Of a stretch of DNA of 64,000 bases, positions 28,739-41,000 are shown piece by piece. Within the stretch, counting starts at the first letter, position 1, and each line of letters starts with the position of its first letter. Where the stretch lies: assembly GCF_964204865.1 (NCBI RefSeq), contig NC_135262.1:11904001-11968000 (forward strand), given 5' to 3'. Source of the DNA: Styela clava. Its lineage: Eukaryota > Chordata > Ascidiacea > Stolidobranchia > Styelidae. Below the pieces are notes generated by a model that was given only the letters and a program-made list of their open reading frames with translations, did not search any database and was not told where the DNA came from. Made by a program: the position numbers and the translations under genes.

Positions 28739-31295
28739 ATGAAACCACCAAAATCTATTCGAAACATTGTTAATACTTTACTTGGGAAAAAGAGTAAATC
28801 AACAACAAATGCATCTGAGTCACCGCACAATGATTTGTCATCAGCTGTGCTAGACAAAAGCGGAAGACATCACAGAAGTGCGGACGATCTTTTAGATGAA
28901 ATATCAATCAACTCTAACTCAAATCGGCATTCAATTGTGTCCCACGGTGGAAGGTCAAAAAGCTTACCTCGTAGATCTCAGTCTTGTTTAAGCGTACGGC
29001 CTTCAATTTCCCGACAGTCAGAATCGATTTATGGTAGACATGTTGTCAGTGGTCTCGATGAAACAGCTCCAAGCAATATTATATCAGAAAGATCGGGCTC
29101 ACGTAAAAATGTCAACTACAGGACGCGTTCAGTTTCAAGTCTTCCAAGGCCCTCGTCAAGTCATTCTAGAATCAACTTTTCAAGAAACTCAAAAACAGGC
29201 CAAGACTATCGATTTGAAGAGAGAGATGAAGGATTTGAAGATTTAATGCCACGAACAACGTCTTGGAGTCATCCTTCTGCAGAAAGCGATAGATCTTATT
29301 CCTTCAATTTTCACGAGGGATCACGTGATTCGAAAGATTATCATAGACGTTCTCGAACTGATTCTGTTGGATCTCATGTTTGGACACAAGGAGGGAAGCG
29401 CAATAGCTCAGCAGGGAATAAAGGTATATTTTCCTCCCATGAAAATTTGGTCAGTGATGGCAACCCAATCTCGCGTCTCAGTTCATCTACCTCTTCACGA
29501 GGAACTTTGAAGAATAGTGATGCTACTCAAGAAAAATTAAGGACTTGTTTACAAGTTTTAGATAGGTTGTCTGCGCAAGTAAAGGAGATTAAAGACGTAT
29601 CAAATAGAGTCAACTATGTGGATAATAAAGTAAAAAATGGACAAATGCAGCGGTATGAGAGAGAGGTGAGGCGATTTTGTTTGCTATTTTTGTATTTGAA
29701 TAACAAACACATTTTTACCTGAGTTTTTTTTTTAATATATTGAATTTCTCATCCAAATTGAATCATATTTTGGTACATGTTTACAAACGAAAAGTATAAA
29801 TGAATGTAGAAAAAACAGTAGGTCTATTTTGCAATTTATTATTTAATTTTAACTCCGACTTTTTTGGTATACCACCCATTTTAATCTTGTATTCGTGTGT
29901 TCTTTTCAGCGTCGGATCAGAGAATTGGACATAGCAGAAGCAGCTTCTCGACGCCTCAAGAGCCTTTTAAAATCAGAATCGAACGAAATTCCGTCAACTC
30001 GTCTAAGCAGCCGCAGCAGTGGATACGACAGTGAAAACAGTAGTAACAGCAGTCGGCTGAGTAGTACTTCTCCGGATCAGGAAGGATTCAGATCAACCAG
30101 GCCGGAGAACAAAAGACCTGGAGATAGTAGGAGAAATGGCCCCAAAACAAATCACCATCTATCTCAACCTTACCCACAATCGTTATCTGACATGATGCCT
30201 CTGTGGGACGCAAAAGATGAAACTTCCAGATCATGCGAGTTTACGACCAGAAGGATGACTCGTGAAGACAGCATGAGTAGTGGATATGCGACTGGCAGCG
30301 GAAGTGAAGACGGCAAACCCGAGTTAGATAGTATGCAATCGGGTTACACAATGCATGGCAACAATCAGTCTTTGCGTTACAATCAGTTACCAATGCAAAA
30401 TTGGCATCAACAAAAACAACTGGAGGGTTACGATCAACGGCATTCATCTTATGATCCATACTCCGTGTATGGTACCTACCCGCACCACTCTGTCGGAAAT
30501 GTAACTGGTATCCAAGACGACGTTTACGGCACTTATGGAGAATTATATGGATACGCACCGTCTAGCGTTTACGACCACGAAGTATACAGCAACGGTTGGT
30601 TTCAGATATCAAATACACCTCAGTCTTCTGGTGCCAGTATGTACAATAATCAACATCCAACATCTCAAGGCATGCCTGCTGCAAACGCGTTTGATCAGAA
30701 TTGGTCTCAAATGTCTTACGCAACGCAACCGGTGAGTGCAAAATACGGGGGTCTCTCTCATATATTCTATGATCCTACGGTTCAATCTGAAGTCAGTATC
30801 ATAGAGAGCATTGCGAAGGAAGTTGCCAGCGATTCAAATAAGATGGAATCAGAAGACAGCACATGGAAATCGTATGGATCTTTCAGGTACCGAAATGGAC
30901 AGATGACGGTGACAGCATCGGGAAACACAAACAGAAAAAGGAAAACAGTACGGTTTTCACAAACAGTAAGACAGCGAGTTGAAACGGAAGAAAGCGAAGT
31001 GGAAGATAGTACATCTGTTATCAAAGGTGGAGCGGATGAAACACCAAATGCTGCAAAAAACGGAGACGAATCGCAGGATCTGACAGAAAACTCTGAAATC
31101 TATATGTGGCCAAGACAGCCGCCTGTAAAAATGGAGGAAGTCTGCCAAGAAAATAAAGCCCAACAAAAGACAGTACATGAACCTATATATGAATTTCCAT
31201 CTGGTCACATTGAAAGTTCTTGTATGTGTTCTGATTGTATTTTAGCGAGGGGTAGCTGTCAAATGCAACCGGCTCAAACTGTAGCATATTTCTGA
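28739..31295 (+). CDS. Unrecognised 770-aa Ser/Arg-rich coiled-coil protein, two coding exons
   Basis: Exons 28739–29665 (309 codons) and 29910–31295 (461 codons plus TGA) join in phase 0 across GAG|GTGAGG and TTTTCAG|CGTCGG. An in-frame TGA at 28,730 fixes the start. Residues 1–260 are basic and serine-rich (MKPPKSIRNIV, RSKSLPRRSQSC). A heptad-like helix spans roughly 263–335 across the splice junction, with LQVLDRLSAQVKEI, then RYERE-RRIRELDIAEAASRR. Ser-rich SSGYDSENSS and SSGYATGSGSEDG motifs follow, then a Tyr-rich stretch (about 440–500). KTVRF at 654–658 fits the RVxF docking motif for protein phosphatase 1. The C-terminus has a Cys cluster (CMCSDC) and ends VAYF. There is no signal peptide or membrane segment. 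An acceptor at 28,441 suggests a non-coding exon upstream. AATAAA lies at 32,030. It looks like a cytoplasmic or cytoskeletal adaptor; function unknown. Confidence 0.85.
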
Positions 31296-34060
31296 TATTA
31301 GGGTAATTGAAATTAGAAACCAAGGTATTATCAAAGTTTAAATTATTGTAAACCAAAAACTTTTTTATTGCAGAATTTTCTTACAAAATCGAAATGTAAA
31401 TACACATCAGCATGTTTATGCATTTAAATCTTCATGCTAAATATAAATTATAAACCGCGTCAAATCGATAATTTAACTTTGAAAGTTTTATATATTCTTA
31501 TAGAAATGCTTAATTCATTGGGATTCATGAATTTTAGCGCAGGTGGTATACATTATTTTACCAAATAATATAAATGATATAACGCGTCACGTTTAACCCC
31601 CAGACGTTACAGTGACGTCACAAGTTGCCAGGTAATATTCGTTGTGCATACGTTGTTGCGCCATTTGATTTGATTTTGCAGAGCATTTTTTCAAAAGATA
31701 ATTTAGCATCACCTATAAACTAGACCTTGTATGTTTCATACCCAAGCATGAGTTAAAGGTACTTTAGCAAACATGAAGCCGTACATTTTCGCACTTTTCT
31801 GATGATATTATAAACAAACAAATGTTTTTTTGACTATAAGTCTAAAAATTATACATCTCTTGATAATTCGACTTTGCACAATGCTAGATGTCCTCACAGT
31901 GGTAGTAAATTTAGTTCGTTTCTGTTTTGTTTCGTTACGTATAAACCACAAATATGGCATTGCTGTTTATAATTACCGAGCATGGTAGTTGGAAATTGAA
32001 TTTGTATTTCTATCAATTCTAACGGAAACAATAAAATTGTCGTAAACTCACAATGAAGTATTATGACATACACACGGAAACATGCTAGTGTTTTAATTTC
32101 GGGGTTATTCCAGGGTTATTTAATTTATCAGGGTTGTGTATCATTCAATGTGATTGGTAAATAACCATTGTTATGTAACCGAACCAGCTGAGAATAACGA
32201 ACTCAAATGGATTAGGATTCCTGGGTAACACAAATCCACATTGGAAATTTACAAGAGTTATCAAACTGCTCTTTAATCGTCACAGTGGCAACACACGTTT
32301 TATTGTCAGTTTGTGCAGCGTCCTGCTTCGAGTGGCGGTGTTGAAACCTCTTAAAAAATATAAAATAATATAACGTTGTTTGAGCTTAAGTTGAATAAGG
32401 TGTTCTTGACGAATAGTTGTTCTACCGCATCGAGTTGCGCAAATAGCCCCGAGCAGTAAAGTTTGCAGCGTAATAGCGTGAAAAGTGTCGTTAAAAAGAT
32501 AATGTAAAGTAATGGCCTGTAAAGTGACGCTGGAAAAGTTAGAGTTCGATAATCGCACAATTTACAACATTGCTGGTCATATCGTTCATATTCAAGTAAA
32601 TTCATAAAAGGTGTTCTGAACAAAATATTACCGTGTAATAAAGACAATTTATTATCAATGGTTATTACTGTTATCATCAAATAGCACCATTAGCACCGAA
32701 AAACGTATAAATTATTTGTTGACGATGGGGACCTCTTGTGGGCAAACTTGTGGGACGCATACGGCGCGCGACGAAGGGTTGAGAGGCCCGCGAAAGCCTC
32801 AATCAAATGCTTATGAAAACAGAATAAAACTCGGTAAAATCTAACGACTGCAATTTTGTAAAGATTGGTATTTTGACTAGATTTGGACCAATAGTATTTA
32901 TAACTCTTCCATATTCCGCCAAACATGTTGACAGGCTCATAAGTTAGAATAGAACTGAATTGAATAGAACTTTAGAAAGTTCTAAATATCTTCACTTAAC
33001 TAATTAAACAAATCTTTTAAAATTGTACCAAAATCACTTTTTCTGAGATACTTATAGGCTATATGCTATATGTACTGATCAAGTTTCGCTATTAAATGTA
33101 GCAATATCTCGGAGTACACCGGTTTTATTTTGAACCATAGAATTTTTAGCACGTGCTTTCCAATCATGGTATCAGGGGCCGTAATCCAACCGCAACTTAA
33201 TAATAAAACATTCCAAAAAAATGAAGTCGCGAGTCGTTTCAACAAGTCTAGGTCTTGTACATAGTGTGGTAAGAGTGCCTATCTCTGCTTACTCACTAAC
33301 TTGCCAATACGACAAAAATTCTGCATGGAAAAATTTTCTCGGGGGCTAGCATCAAGAAATGACCATATCAGCTCGTGACCACTAGCTTTATAGCAAACTG
33401 CAAATATTGGTGCCCTCGATATTAGTTTGGCGCGACTGCAATTAAGGATACGGCTTATTATTAGCAGGACAAGCACCCAGGCAATATTGTATTCTTAAAT
33501 CTAAACCTTGCTTATTGCACAGATATGAATTTTTGCGGAAATTTCCCTAAGCCGGGTTATCCGGTCTAATCTATGCATACTGGCTTACCAGAAAGCATGG
33601 TGTCCGCCTGAATTAGTTCGACAGCATATCGAGAGATAGTGATATCCAGTAGCAAATGCCTGATACCATGGCCTGGAAATTGTTTGGGAGTATCAATATT
33701 TGCCACCACAAAGGTGTTTTAGTTCAAATTTTTTGAACAACGATGACTATAACCAAGTCAGCAAGCTCAATCACTATGGTTTGTTTATGCTTACCTATGT
33801 TCAGTTGCAGGAGAAATAAAAGTGGCTTGACAATCAATTGTGAGAGTACAGTTGCAGAACAAATACCATTGACCTGACCATTAGTAGTAAGTAGCAATCT
33901 TAGCAGGGATTTCACGAACACGATGACTGAAACCAGCATGCAGGCTCAGCTCACAAATTCGTTTGCGTAGCAGATGACACAAACAGGTGGCGCTACTTAC
34001 TATCATAACAGTAGTGAGGATAAACTTTCGGATCGAAATTAAAATGTACATCCCCTAGGT
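31296..34060. other. 3' flank; no supported gene
   Basis: Holds the likely 3' UTR of the preceding gene (to about 32,035) and then AT-rich sequence. Minus-strand frames at 32,280–32,558, 32,351–32,680 and 32,690–32,926 overlap one another in different frames and show no domain. A diverged direct repeat (ACGATGACT then AGCAAGCTCA-like, first copy near 33,740, second near 33,919) lies just before the hAT-type MITE. Confidence 0.5.
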
Positions 34061-34333
34061 CAGGGGTTCTCAACCTGGGGTTCGCGAACCCTGAGGGGTT
34101 CACGCGAAGATTTCTAGGGGTATTTGGATGACAGTCGATTTTTTGTATGTTGCTGTTTTTTAATATCCTTTATTACTACCATGGAAAAATGCGTATCCAT
34201 TGAAACTAGACGCCAATGGAGACGTAGATTATCCCTCATCTTGCGTTGTTGTGATTATGACGCAACAATGTGAAATTCAAGGCTTTGCGTACAAACTGTG
34301 AAATTTGACAGAAAAAAAGGTTGAGAACCCCTG
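34061..34333. mobile_element. Non-autonomous hAT-type element (273 bp)
   Basis: The termini are CAGGGGTTCTCAACCT on the left and AGGTTGAGAACCCCTG on the right, perfect reverse complements. Flanks are CCCTAGGT (34,053–34,060) and CGCTAGGT (34,334–34,341), an 8-bp target duplication with one change. The CAGGGG-type end and 8-bp duplication are standard hAT features. No open frame is present. Confidence 0.9.
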
Positions 34334-34596
34334 CGCTAGGTGCTGAGTTATACCTAAGCCTTAAATCAAGTCATAAAGATCATGTATCAAAAAACCGCAA
34401 TATTTGCGGTAATTTTATTGTATTGTCTAGTGCAGAATAAGATGAGAATCAAGGATCGAGGAGGATCAATAGCTATAGAGGACTTGCACGGGTCACGTGA
34501 CCTTGTTTACTGGACGGCAATAAAACAAAAACGTCCATTTGGCTCCTGTCAGTTGCAAGTCGGATCATACGTTTCCGTTTTGTTTGGCTGTTGAAA

Positions 34597-34793
34597 ATGG
34601 TTATTTCATATTGTTCCGCTGGCTGTACGTATAGTATAGACAACGAAATAGATCTTCAGTTATATTCCACTGTTTTCAAAAGATCCGGAACGTCGCGCAA
34701 TGTGGATATCATCCATTGGCAGGACTGCTATGTGTCAAGTCCAGAAGCCATCTCACTTGTGTTTCACTGTTTGCGGACACCACTTCGTTGATG
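34597..34793 (+). pseudogene. Broken THAP zinc-finger exon, left arm
   Basis: The exon begins MVISYCSAGC (first two zinc ligands, C-x3-C). After a one-base frame change near 34,650 it continues FSKDPERRAMWISSIGR and VCGHHFVDG, ending at a GTGAGT donor. KDPERR, the downstream C-x2-H and HFVDG are hallmarks of THAP DNA-binding domains. The frame change makes this copy non-functional as read, although a sequencing error could also explain it. Its mirror copy lies on the other arm at 37,063 and above. Confidence 0.75.
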
Positions 34794-36643
34794 GTGAGTC
34801 ATGATGTGCTGTTATCAATTTTTTTTAAATATTCATAAGCTTCCTCATTTCAATGGAAAGCAGATGACAGACTACTCTTATTGGTAGGCCTACTTGCAGA
34901 CTTGACTCGTGTAAGGTATTAATCAATAATTGCCATAAGGTATTGTTTCGCTAGTTATCAGGTAATCTATTAGTAAGTGTGAAAAGTTGAATAGATAAAT
35001 AAAGTTTGAATTCTCCATCTAAGAATACGCTCGCCACCGCATGTCTGATCCCCCTGGTAGTTTCACAGGTTTCAATCCCATGCGGAATAGTTATGTGCGA
35101 GGGGATTGCAGCTCTCCTCCTACTGAGGGTGGTTCACACGACCGCTGGTCGATTACGACATCCCCCACCATCAAGTCCATGCTTCTAAAACAAATAACTG
35201 GCTAACTAATCCCGACATAGAATGGTAATCGTACGATGTTGCACTTTGCAATCTGTCCCCAACCACAGATAAATTCTATTCTGAAAACTACCCACATTGG
35301 TAGGCATAGTTGCGTTTTAAATTGAAAGCAATCTTCATTAATGGTCAGAAGGTGTTGTCTGATTGTTTTATTAGTTAGCAGGTAATTTATTACTGATCTG
35401 AAACACAAACTTGGCACTGTCAAATGATGATTAGTGTTTAATTTATTTTCAGGAAAAAGGGAAGATAACCCATTATCAGTTGCTTATATGTCCCATCGAT
35501 ATTTGAATTTTCGCCATCTCCAGAGAGGAAGAGAATAGTTAGAAAAAGGGGGATTTTAAAGAAAGGCAAAAGGCAGGACCATTTCAACAAATTCTGTTAA
35601 CTTGTATGCGTTGCAATATTACTTTGCAGTTGTTAGCATAAACATTTAATGTGTCTTTCGACTAGACCTACCACACGTTAAAAGAAGCCGCCTACACCCC
35701 TTTTCACTAGAACCATAATACTGTAAAATATTTGATAGAAATTACCCCCGAGGCATCCTATCTTCCATTTGAAAGAGCTGTGGAGGCAGATACATTTTTT
35801 ACTCTAAATTATGGAATGATACTTCCAGGTTATCTTATCCTTGCTTATAGATATCTTGAGGTCAGTGACTCCAACTGACCCATGCATGCCACACTGAAAA
35901 TTCTCTTGTGTACCGATAAAATTAGGCTGTTGGAGCCTTCAGACCTTGAAAACAGTCGAATCTGAGCACGATGGATTCATGTGAAACACGTAATATGCAT
36001 TTATAGGCAAAAATATCCCATCCTGAGCAGCACCGATCCACAACCTCCTGCCTATGGAATCAAAACATTAGACAAATTGGTGTATTGTGCGCATTCACAA
36101 ATCTTTGCGAATCAAGTGTGCCTTTTGACTAAAGAAAATTTAGCATTGAAATGGTCAATCTCAATATCAACCTAGTATCTGCAGATAAAACCAATTGTTT
36201 TTTAAAAATACATTTTTGATGTGCTTTATTTTTCAAATATAATTTATAATTACTGTAAAGTGTGTGATACATTCGGTACCATGAATACCATTTGCAAATT
36301 AGCTTGGGTTACACCCCTCTTAAATAAAAGTTTAGACTCTTAAGTCATATCTCATAATATTCTTTAAACAAAAGGTTGCGGCTAGCCGGCTATCCATCAG
36401 AATTTTCTTTCAGATCACAAAGTCACAATATTACGCCTCGCTAAGTTGCATTGGCAACTGTATCTGGTTGTAGTATCGGTGTCCAACTTTAGACTGAAAC
36501 CTTCACTACCAGATCCATCGAAACAATTTTTTTATGATAGGGTCGTCTTGAAGTTGCTTTCGTTAAAGCACCATGGACACTTTATCTACACCAATCCACA
36601 GTAATCACAAGTTACTTTGTCATTACGATAAGAATCAATAAAT

Positions 36644-36653
36644 GGGGGGGGGG
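36644..36653 (+). repeat. Homopolymer G tract
   Basis: A run of about ten G inside the right arm of the THAP inverted repeat, unusual in DNA this AT-rich. Its length may be unstable or miscounted. Confidence 0.6.
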
Positions 36654-37062
36654 GATGGTCGTAACCGATCAGCGGTCATGTGAACCACCCTCGGTGGGAG
36701 TAGAGCTGCAATGAAACTACCAGGGTGATCAGAGATGCGGTGGCGAGCGTATTCCTAGATGGCGAATTCAATTGAATTCTGGTTATTTTTTCCAGGCCCC
36801 ATGGTGTTAAACTTTAGTTATCTATTCCAGCTTTCACACTCAGTAATAGATTACCTGCTAATTAGGGAAACAATACCTTATAGCAATTGATTATTAATTC
36901 CTTACTGTCTTACACAAGTCAAGTCTGCAACTGCAAGTAGGCCCACGCCTAGGCCTTCTAATAACAGTGGTTTGTCATCTGCTTTCCATTGAAATGAGGG
37001 AGCTTGTGAATATTTAAAGAAACTGATAACGGCACACTATCACCAACCACATTATCACTCAC

Positions 37063-37215
37063 CATCAACGAAGTGCTGTCCGCAAACAGTGAAACACAAG
37101 TGAGATGGTTTCTGGACTTCCATATTGCGCGACGTTCCGGATCTTTTGTAATCAGTGGAATAAAACTTAAGATCCATTTCGTTGTCTATACTCTATACTA
37201 TACGTACAGCCAAAC
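37063..37215 (-). pseudogene. Broken THAP zinc-finger exon, right arm
   Basis: Mirror copy of the left-arm THAP exon, ending at a GTGAGTG donor (37,062/37,063). One frame reads TKDPERRAIW and another reads VCGQHFVDG. The intervening segment that joins them on the left arm (WISSIGR region) is deleted here, so this copy is more degraded. Confidence 0.65.
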
Positions 37216-37876
37216 AAAACGGAAACGTATAATCCGACTTGCCACTGACAGGAGCCAAATGAACGTTTTTGATTTATTGCCGTCCAGTAACAAAGTCATG
37301 TGACCCGTGCAAGTACTCTATACCCTATGTAGCTGGCAACGCATCGTGATTCGCACTATCACTTGCTATAATGCCAGACCTAAACTACGCAATGTACAGG
37401 ATCCATAAAAACGACGTACAAACAGTTGTGAATGCTTAATGCGATATCTAGAACATTGAAGGTTTTAATCGATTAAAACTTCCTGATTTGCTAATTTCAA
37501 CTTTTATATGTCTATCTTCAAAATAAAAGTGGTAAAATGGAATGATGAACATTTGAATCATGTTCGCTAGAATAATATACTATTATATATGTGCAATATC
37601 CCATCTTTGATACCTTCAAAATAAAATTGATTATTTCCCAGAAATGTTGATCAAAATGGGCAAATCTGTTTAAGTATACTTCACCAATAAAATTGAAGAA
37701 AAACACCAAAATCCTATTTCGATCAGAATATAATGAAATTTGGCTAGATATGCCAACATTTTGCAATAAAATTTTATTACTGAAAAAAAAATTTTTACAT
37801 TCTATTTCCCCCTCACTATATATTATATATATATGTATCATCCCTGACAATCAACATTAAAAATCAAAAGCATATA

Positions 37877-37899
37877 AATATATATATATATATATATTG
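37877..37899. repeat. (TA)n microsatellite
   Basis: About eleven TA dinucleotides in a row, just 3' of the minus-strand 452-residue gene. A shorter TA run occurs at about 40,039–40,050 in an intron of the same gene. Confidence 0.85.
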
Positions 37900-38043
37900 G
37901 GAAGTGTATTTGCGACCTTGAAATTAGGTGTTATATATAACGTATAATAATTATTTTCAATTTTGCTGTTACTAGATACGCACATATGTAGCTCCATCCA
38001 TAATGTTTCCAGAAAAATTAAACAAGAACATATATATAAGTAG

Positions 38044-41000
38044 TTATGCTCTATAAGGTGCAACTCTCGGTACAGAAGACATTCGTGTTATCACTGGCAA
38101 TATCTTTCCAACTTCTGTTGCTCGCTGTTGCTTGGTGTGGTCATCATCAAAACGATTTCGCAATGGATCTTTCCACGCAAAGGGCAATAGACCGTAGTTT
38201 CCGGTGTGTGCTAATCTTGCTTTGCTAATATCGTCCCAAAACTCTCCTTTTGATTTGATAGGAAACGTTGGAGAAGCACCTAAACCATAAGTGTATGTTA
38301 TACATGCGGCCTATTTATTAACAAGTTTAAAGAGAGCTTGTTTTATGATTGTGTTGGAATAGGGTCACCAGATAGCGTTTTCTCTAAATTCTGATGTTGA
38401 AGGTTATGCAACATTAGAGCTAAAACATTAAATGGAGTGTTTAACATTGTATCTTACTTCTGAATTCTTGTACCCGTCGCACTCTTCGTCGCCACACATC
38501 GGTTTCTACAGCAACAGTTTTAGGAACCCTTTTTGTATCCTGTGTCGCGGATTCCCCTTCTAAAATCGGAGGAAGCCCTGTCTTTTGCACACAGTTTCTT
38601 GTACGTGGATCTTTGGAACGTGATTGTGACAATAAGGGGGATTCTAGGGGTACGGAGGTACTTCTAGGGGGACTGAAGAATCCTGTTATACCGGGAAATG
38701 TGTCATCTGCGTGCTCTATGCTAGTTCTTGCAAATCTCATGGGTGATGTTTGAGTTTCTTTGTGTCGTTGTGGTTCCGATTCAAGCCTGTTCTTGTAATG
38801 AGTGTTATGTAGGGTAAGATGTTTTTTCTTTTGTTTTCTTTGCATTCTTGGAACCATGTCGTTCCTTAAAGTACTAGCTCGGCGCTTGTAAGCTTCGCTC
38901 AGTTCTGGCGAGTTAGCCGCCGTGTTGGGAGGTACTTTAGGCTTTGATTTTTTTGTCTGTACAAATATATAATAATATAATATATAAAAAACGACTAGTT
39001 TCAAACTTAGGGAAGAAGAGGCAATTTGGAATGTATCTTTTGAGTATGCCCAAAATAATGATCATTGATCTCATATTTATCCTTATTTTCAAGAAATTTT
39101 TACATTTATTCATTTTATGGGTAAAATAATGGAATGTCACAAATTATGATATTAAAATATAACACCAACACAATTAAAAAATATATATACTATAACATGA
39201 AAGCTGTTTTTAAATTTCTTGAAGCTTACTTGGGGAAACACATCATGTCCACTGCCGCGCTCATCTCCTAGCGGCGAGGCTTCAGATTTCAGTATTTCAT
39301 CTGTACGAAGTGATAGACTTGACCTATGTATAGGTTCATTTGTTTCTCTTGACTCCCTAAAGCTAAACAGAATGTTTTCATATTAAATTCTAAACACAAA
39401 ATCTCTGTGATCCTACTAAAACTACTATACCGTTTTTTCTTTGATGATGGATGTACAATAAAAATTATAAGAAATTTCTACAAACAATGAACTGAACTAT
39501 AAAACAATATTACTTTAAAAAGAATGTTGTAACTTGTGCAATAAACTTGATAAAACGTTCAAACATTTGCCAATTCAGCAACGATAGTAATTATGGACCG
39601 CCGCAGAATTCCCTGCATTAAGCTGCTATCAATAAAGCTCGGGAAAATAATTATTTGCGAAAGTCATGCAGCAGATTTATTACTCTATGGTTGAGGCGTT
39701 GAGCATGTATTGAATTTCGTAGTTATCAAGCCCATGGAGTACGACAACTCGCAATCATACCTTGGTGAAGTTGTCATGTCTTCATGCTTCCTTGAAAACC
39801 GATCTTTTGTCCATGTAGCTTCACGAACTACTTCTGCCCCTGTGACCTCGTCCACTTTTACTACGGTAGAAGGAGGATCTATGCCAAACAAGAATAATTT
39901 ATTTTAAATAGAACACAACACAAGATTTCATTTTTTCAATTTTAATTATACAATTAATTCCTAAAATACAATATGTTTCGATTTAAAAAATGTATAGGTA
40001 TTGTTGGGATTGAAATCGTTGTTGGTACTGAAATGTTATATATATATATTTAGAACTCAATTTTATCGATTGATATTGAATGAACCATACCTTTGACAGG
40101 TTGGCCAGTATGCCAGAGTTGACGCATGTTGTACGATAAATGCGGTCTTTTCACTTTTGGACTCCATATTGAATTTGGCATATTGCTCGAAGGTGTGTAT
40201 GACTTTTTCTTTCCGCCAGCTGGCAGCCTAGATTGTTCACCATGACGGTGCATTTCTCCCGGAGCAGAGGATCTGAAACAAGCATGAACCTTTTTGTAGG
40301 TTTGTATAAAAGGCTTAATCGATTATATACTTTTAGTCCTGGCGTGGCGTGCATGGACTGAACAATTACACATCTTACATTTAAACTGGAAAGCTCGTAA
40401 CTTCTTGGGGTCAATTAGCAGAAGGTGAATCGTTTGAGTTGTACGTTTCTGGTATTAAATCTTACGCTACAAAATTTAACCAAACTACTTTATAAAACAT
40501 ATAACATTATCCACTAGTTGAATAAACTTCATCAAGATAATGAACGCAAACACATTTTAATTGCTTGAAATTACAGATAAATAAATAGTCTGTTTCTGTT
40601 TCATTGTAATTGCATTTAAAAGCTCGTGTTTTCAAATGTCAAACAATGGTTTTTCTAATACAAGCAATTTCTGAGTCACAGAACACAAGCTGTCTTCGTG
40701 GTACGGTTGAGCCTCGATCAATCAAATTGAAATCACAAACCAAAGAAAGCGTCGAGACTAGGTTGTCATTGAGAACAATCGAGTTTTGTTTGCTGATTAC
40801 ACAATATAATAATATACTTAGTGACATACAATAAAGCAATTTACTGATGTTACACGTGGTATTTTATGCATCAAATACTGTATGAATACAAGCATAATAA
40901 TTCAACAATAAAATCATTAATTTCGTTTTCATATTATTCTAGTAAAAATGCTCGGTAATCCACCGGTATAAAGTAAACACGTGTGTTGTATAGCCATATA

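Larger units (their letters stand above)
34474..37322. mobile_element. Large inverted-repeat element carrying THAP-finger exons on both arms
   Basis: Arms of about 0.65–0.7 kb (left about 34,474–35,180; right about 36,640–37,322, reverse complement) surround about 1.45 kb. The outermost shared segment reads CTTGCACGGGTCAC on both arms. Each arm holds a THAP-domain exon, an intron beginning GTGAGT, and a further conserved patch around ACGCTCGCCACCGCAT. THAP fingers are the DNA-binding domains of P-element and THAP9-type transposases and of host THAP genes. A fold-back derivative of a P-like transposon, or a duplicated and inverted THAP gene fragment, both fit. I saw no transposase catalytic region and no clear target duplication. 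Confidence 0.7.

Noticed and set aside
29031-29510. Additional reading frames overlapping the coiled-coil gene (29,031–29,246; 29,325–29,510; 30,241–30,558 and others)
   Set aside because: They lie inside the well-supported exons in other frames or on the other strand and have no independent support.
37518-37850. 110-codon minus-strand frame
   Set aside because: Low-complexity aromatic-rich peptide in AT-rich DNA just 3' of a gene; most likely untranslated region or chance.
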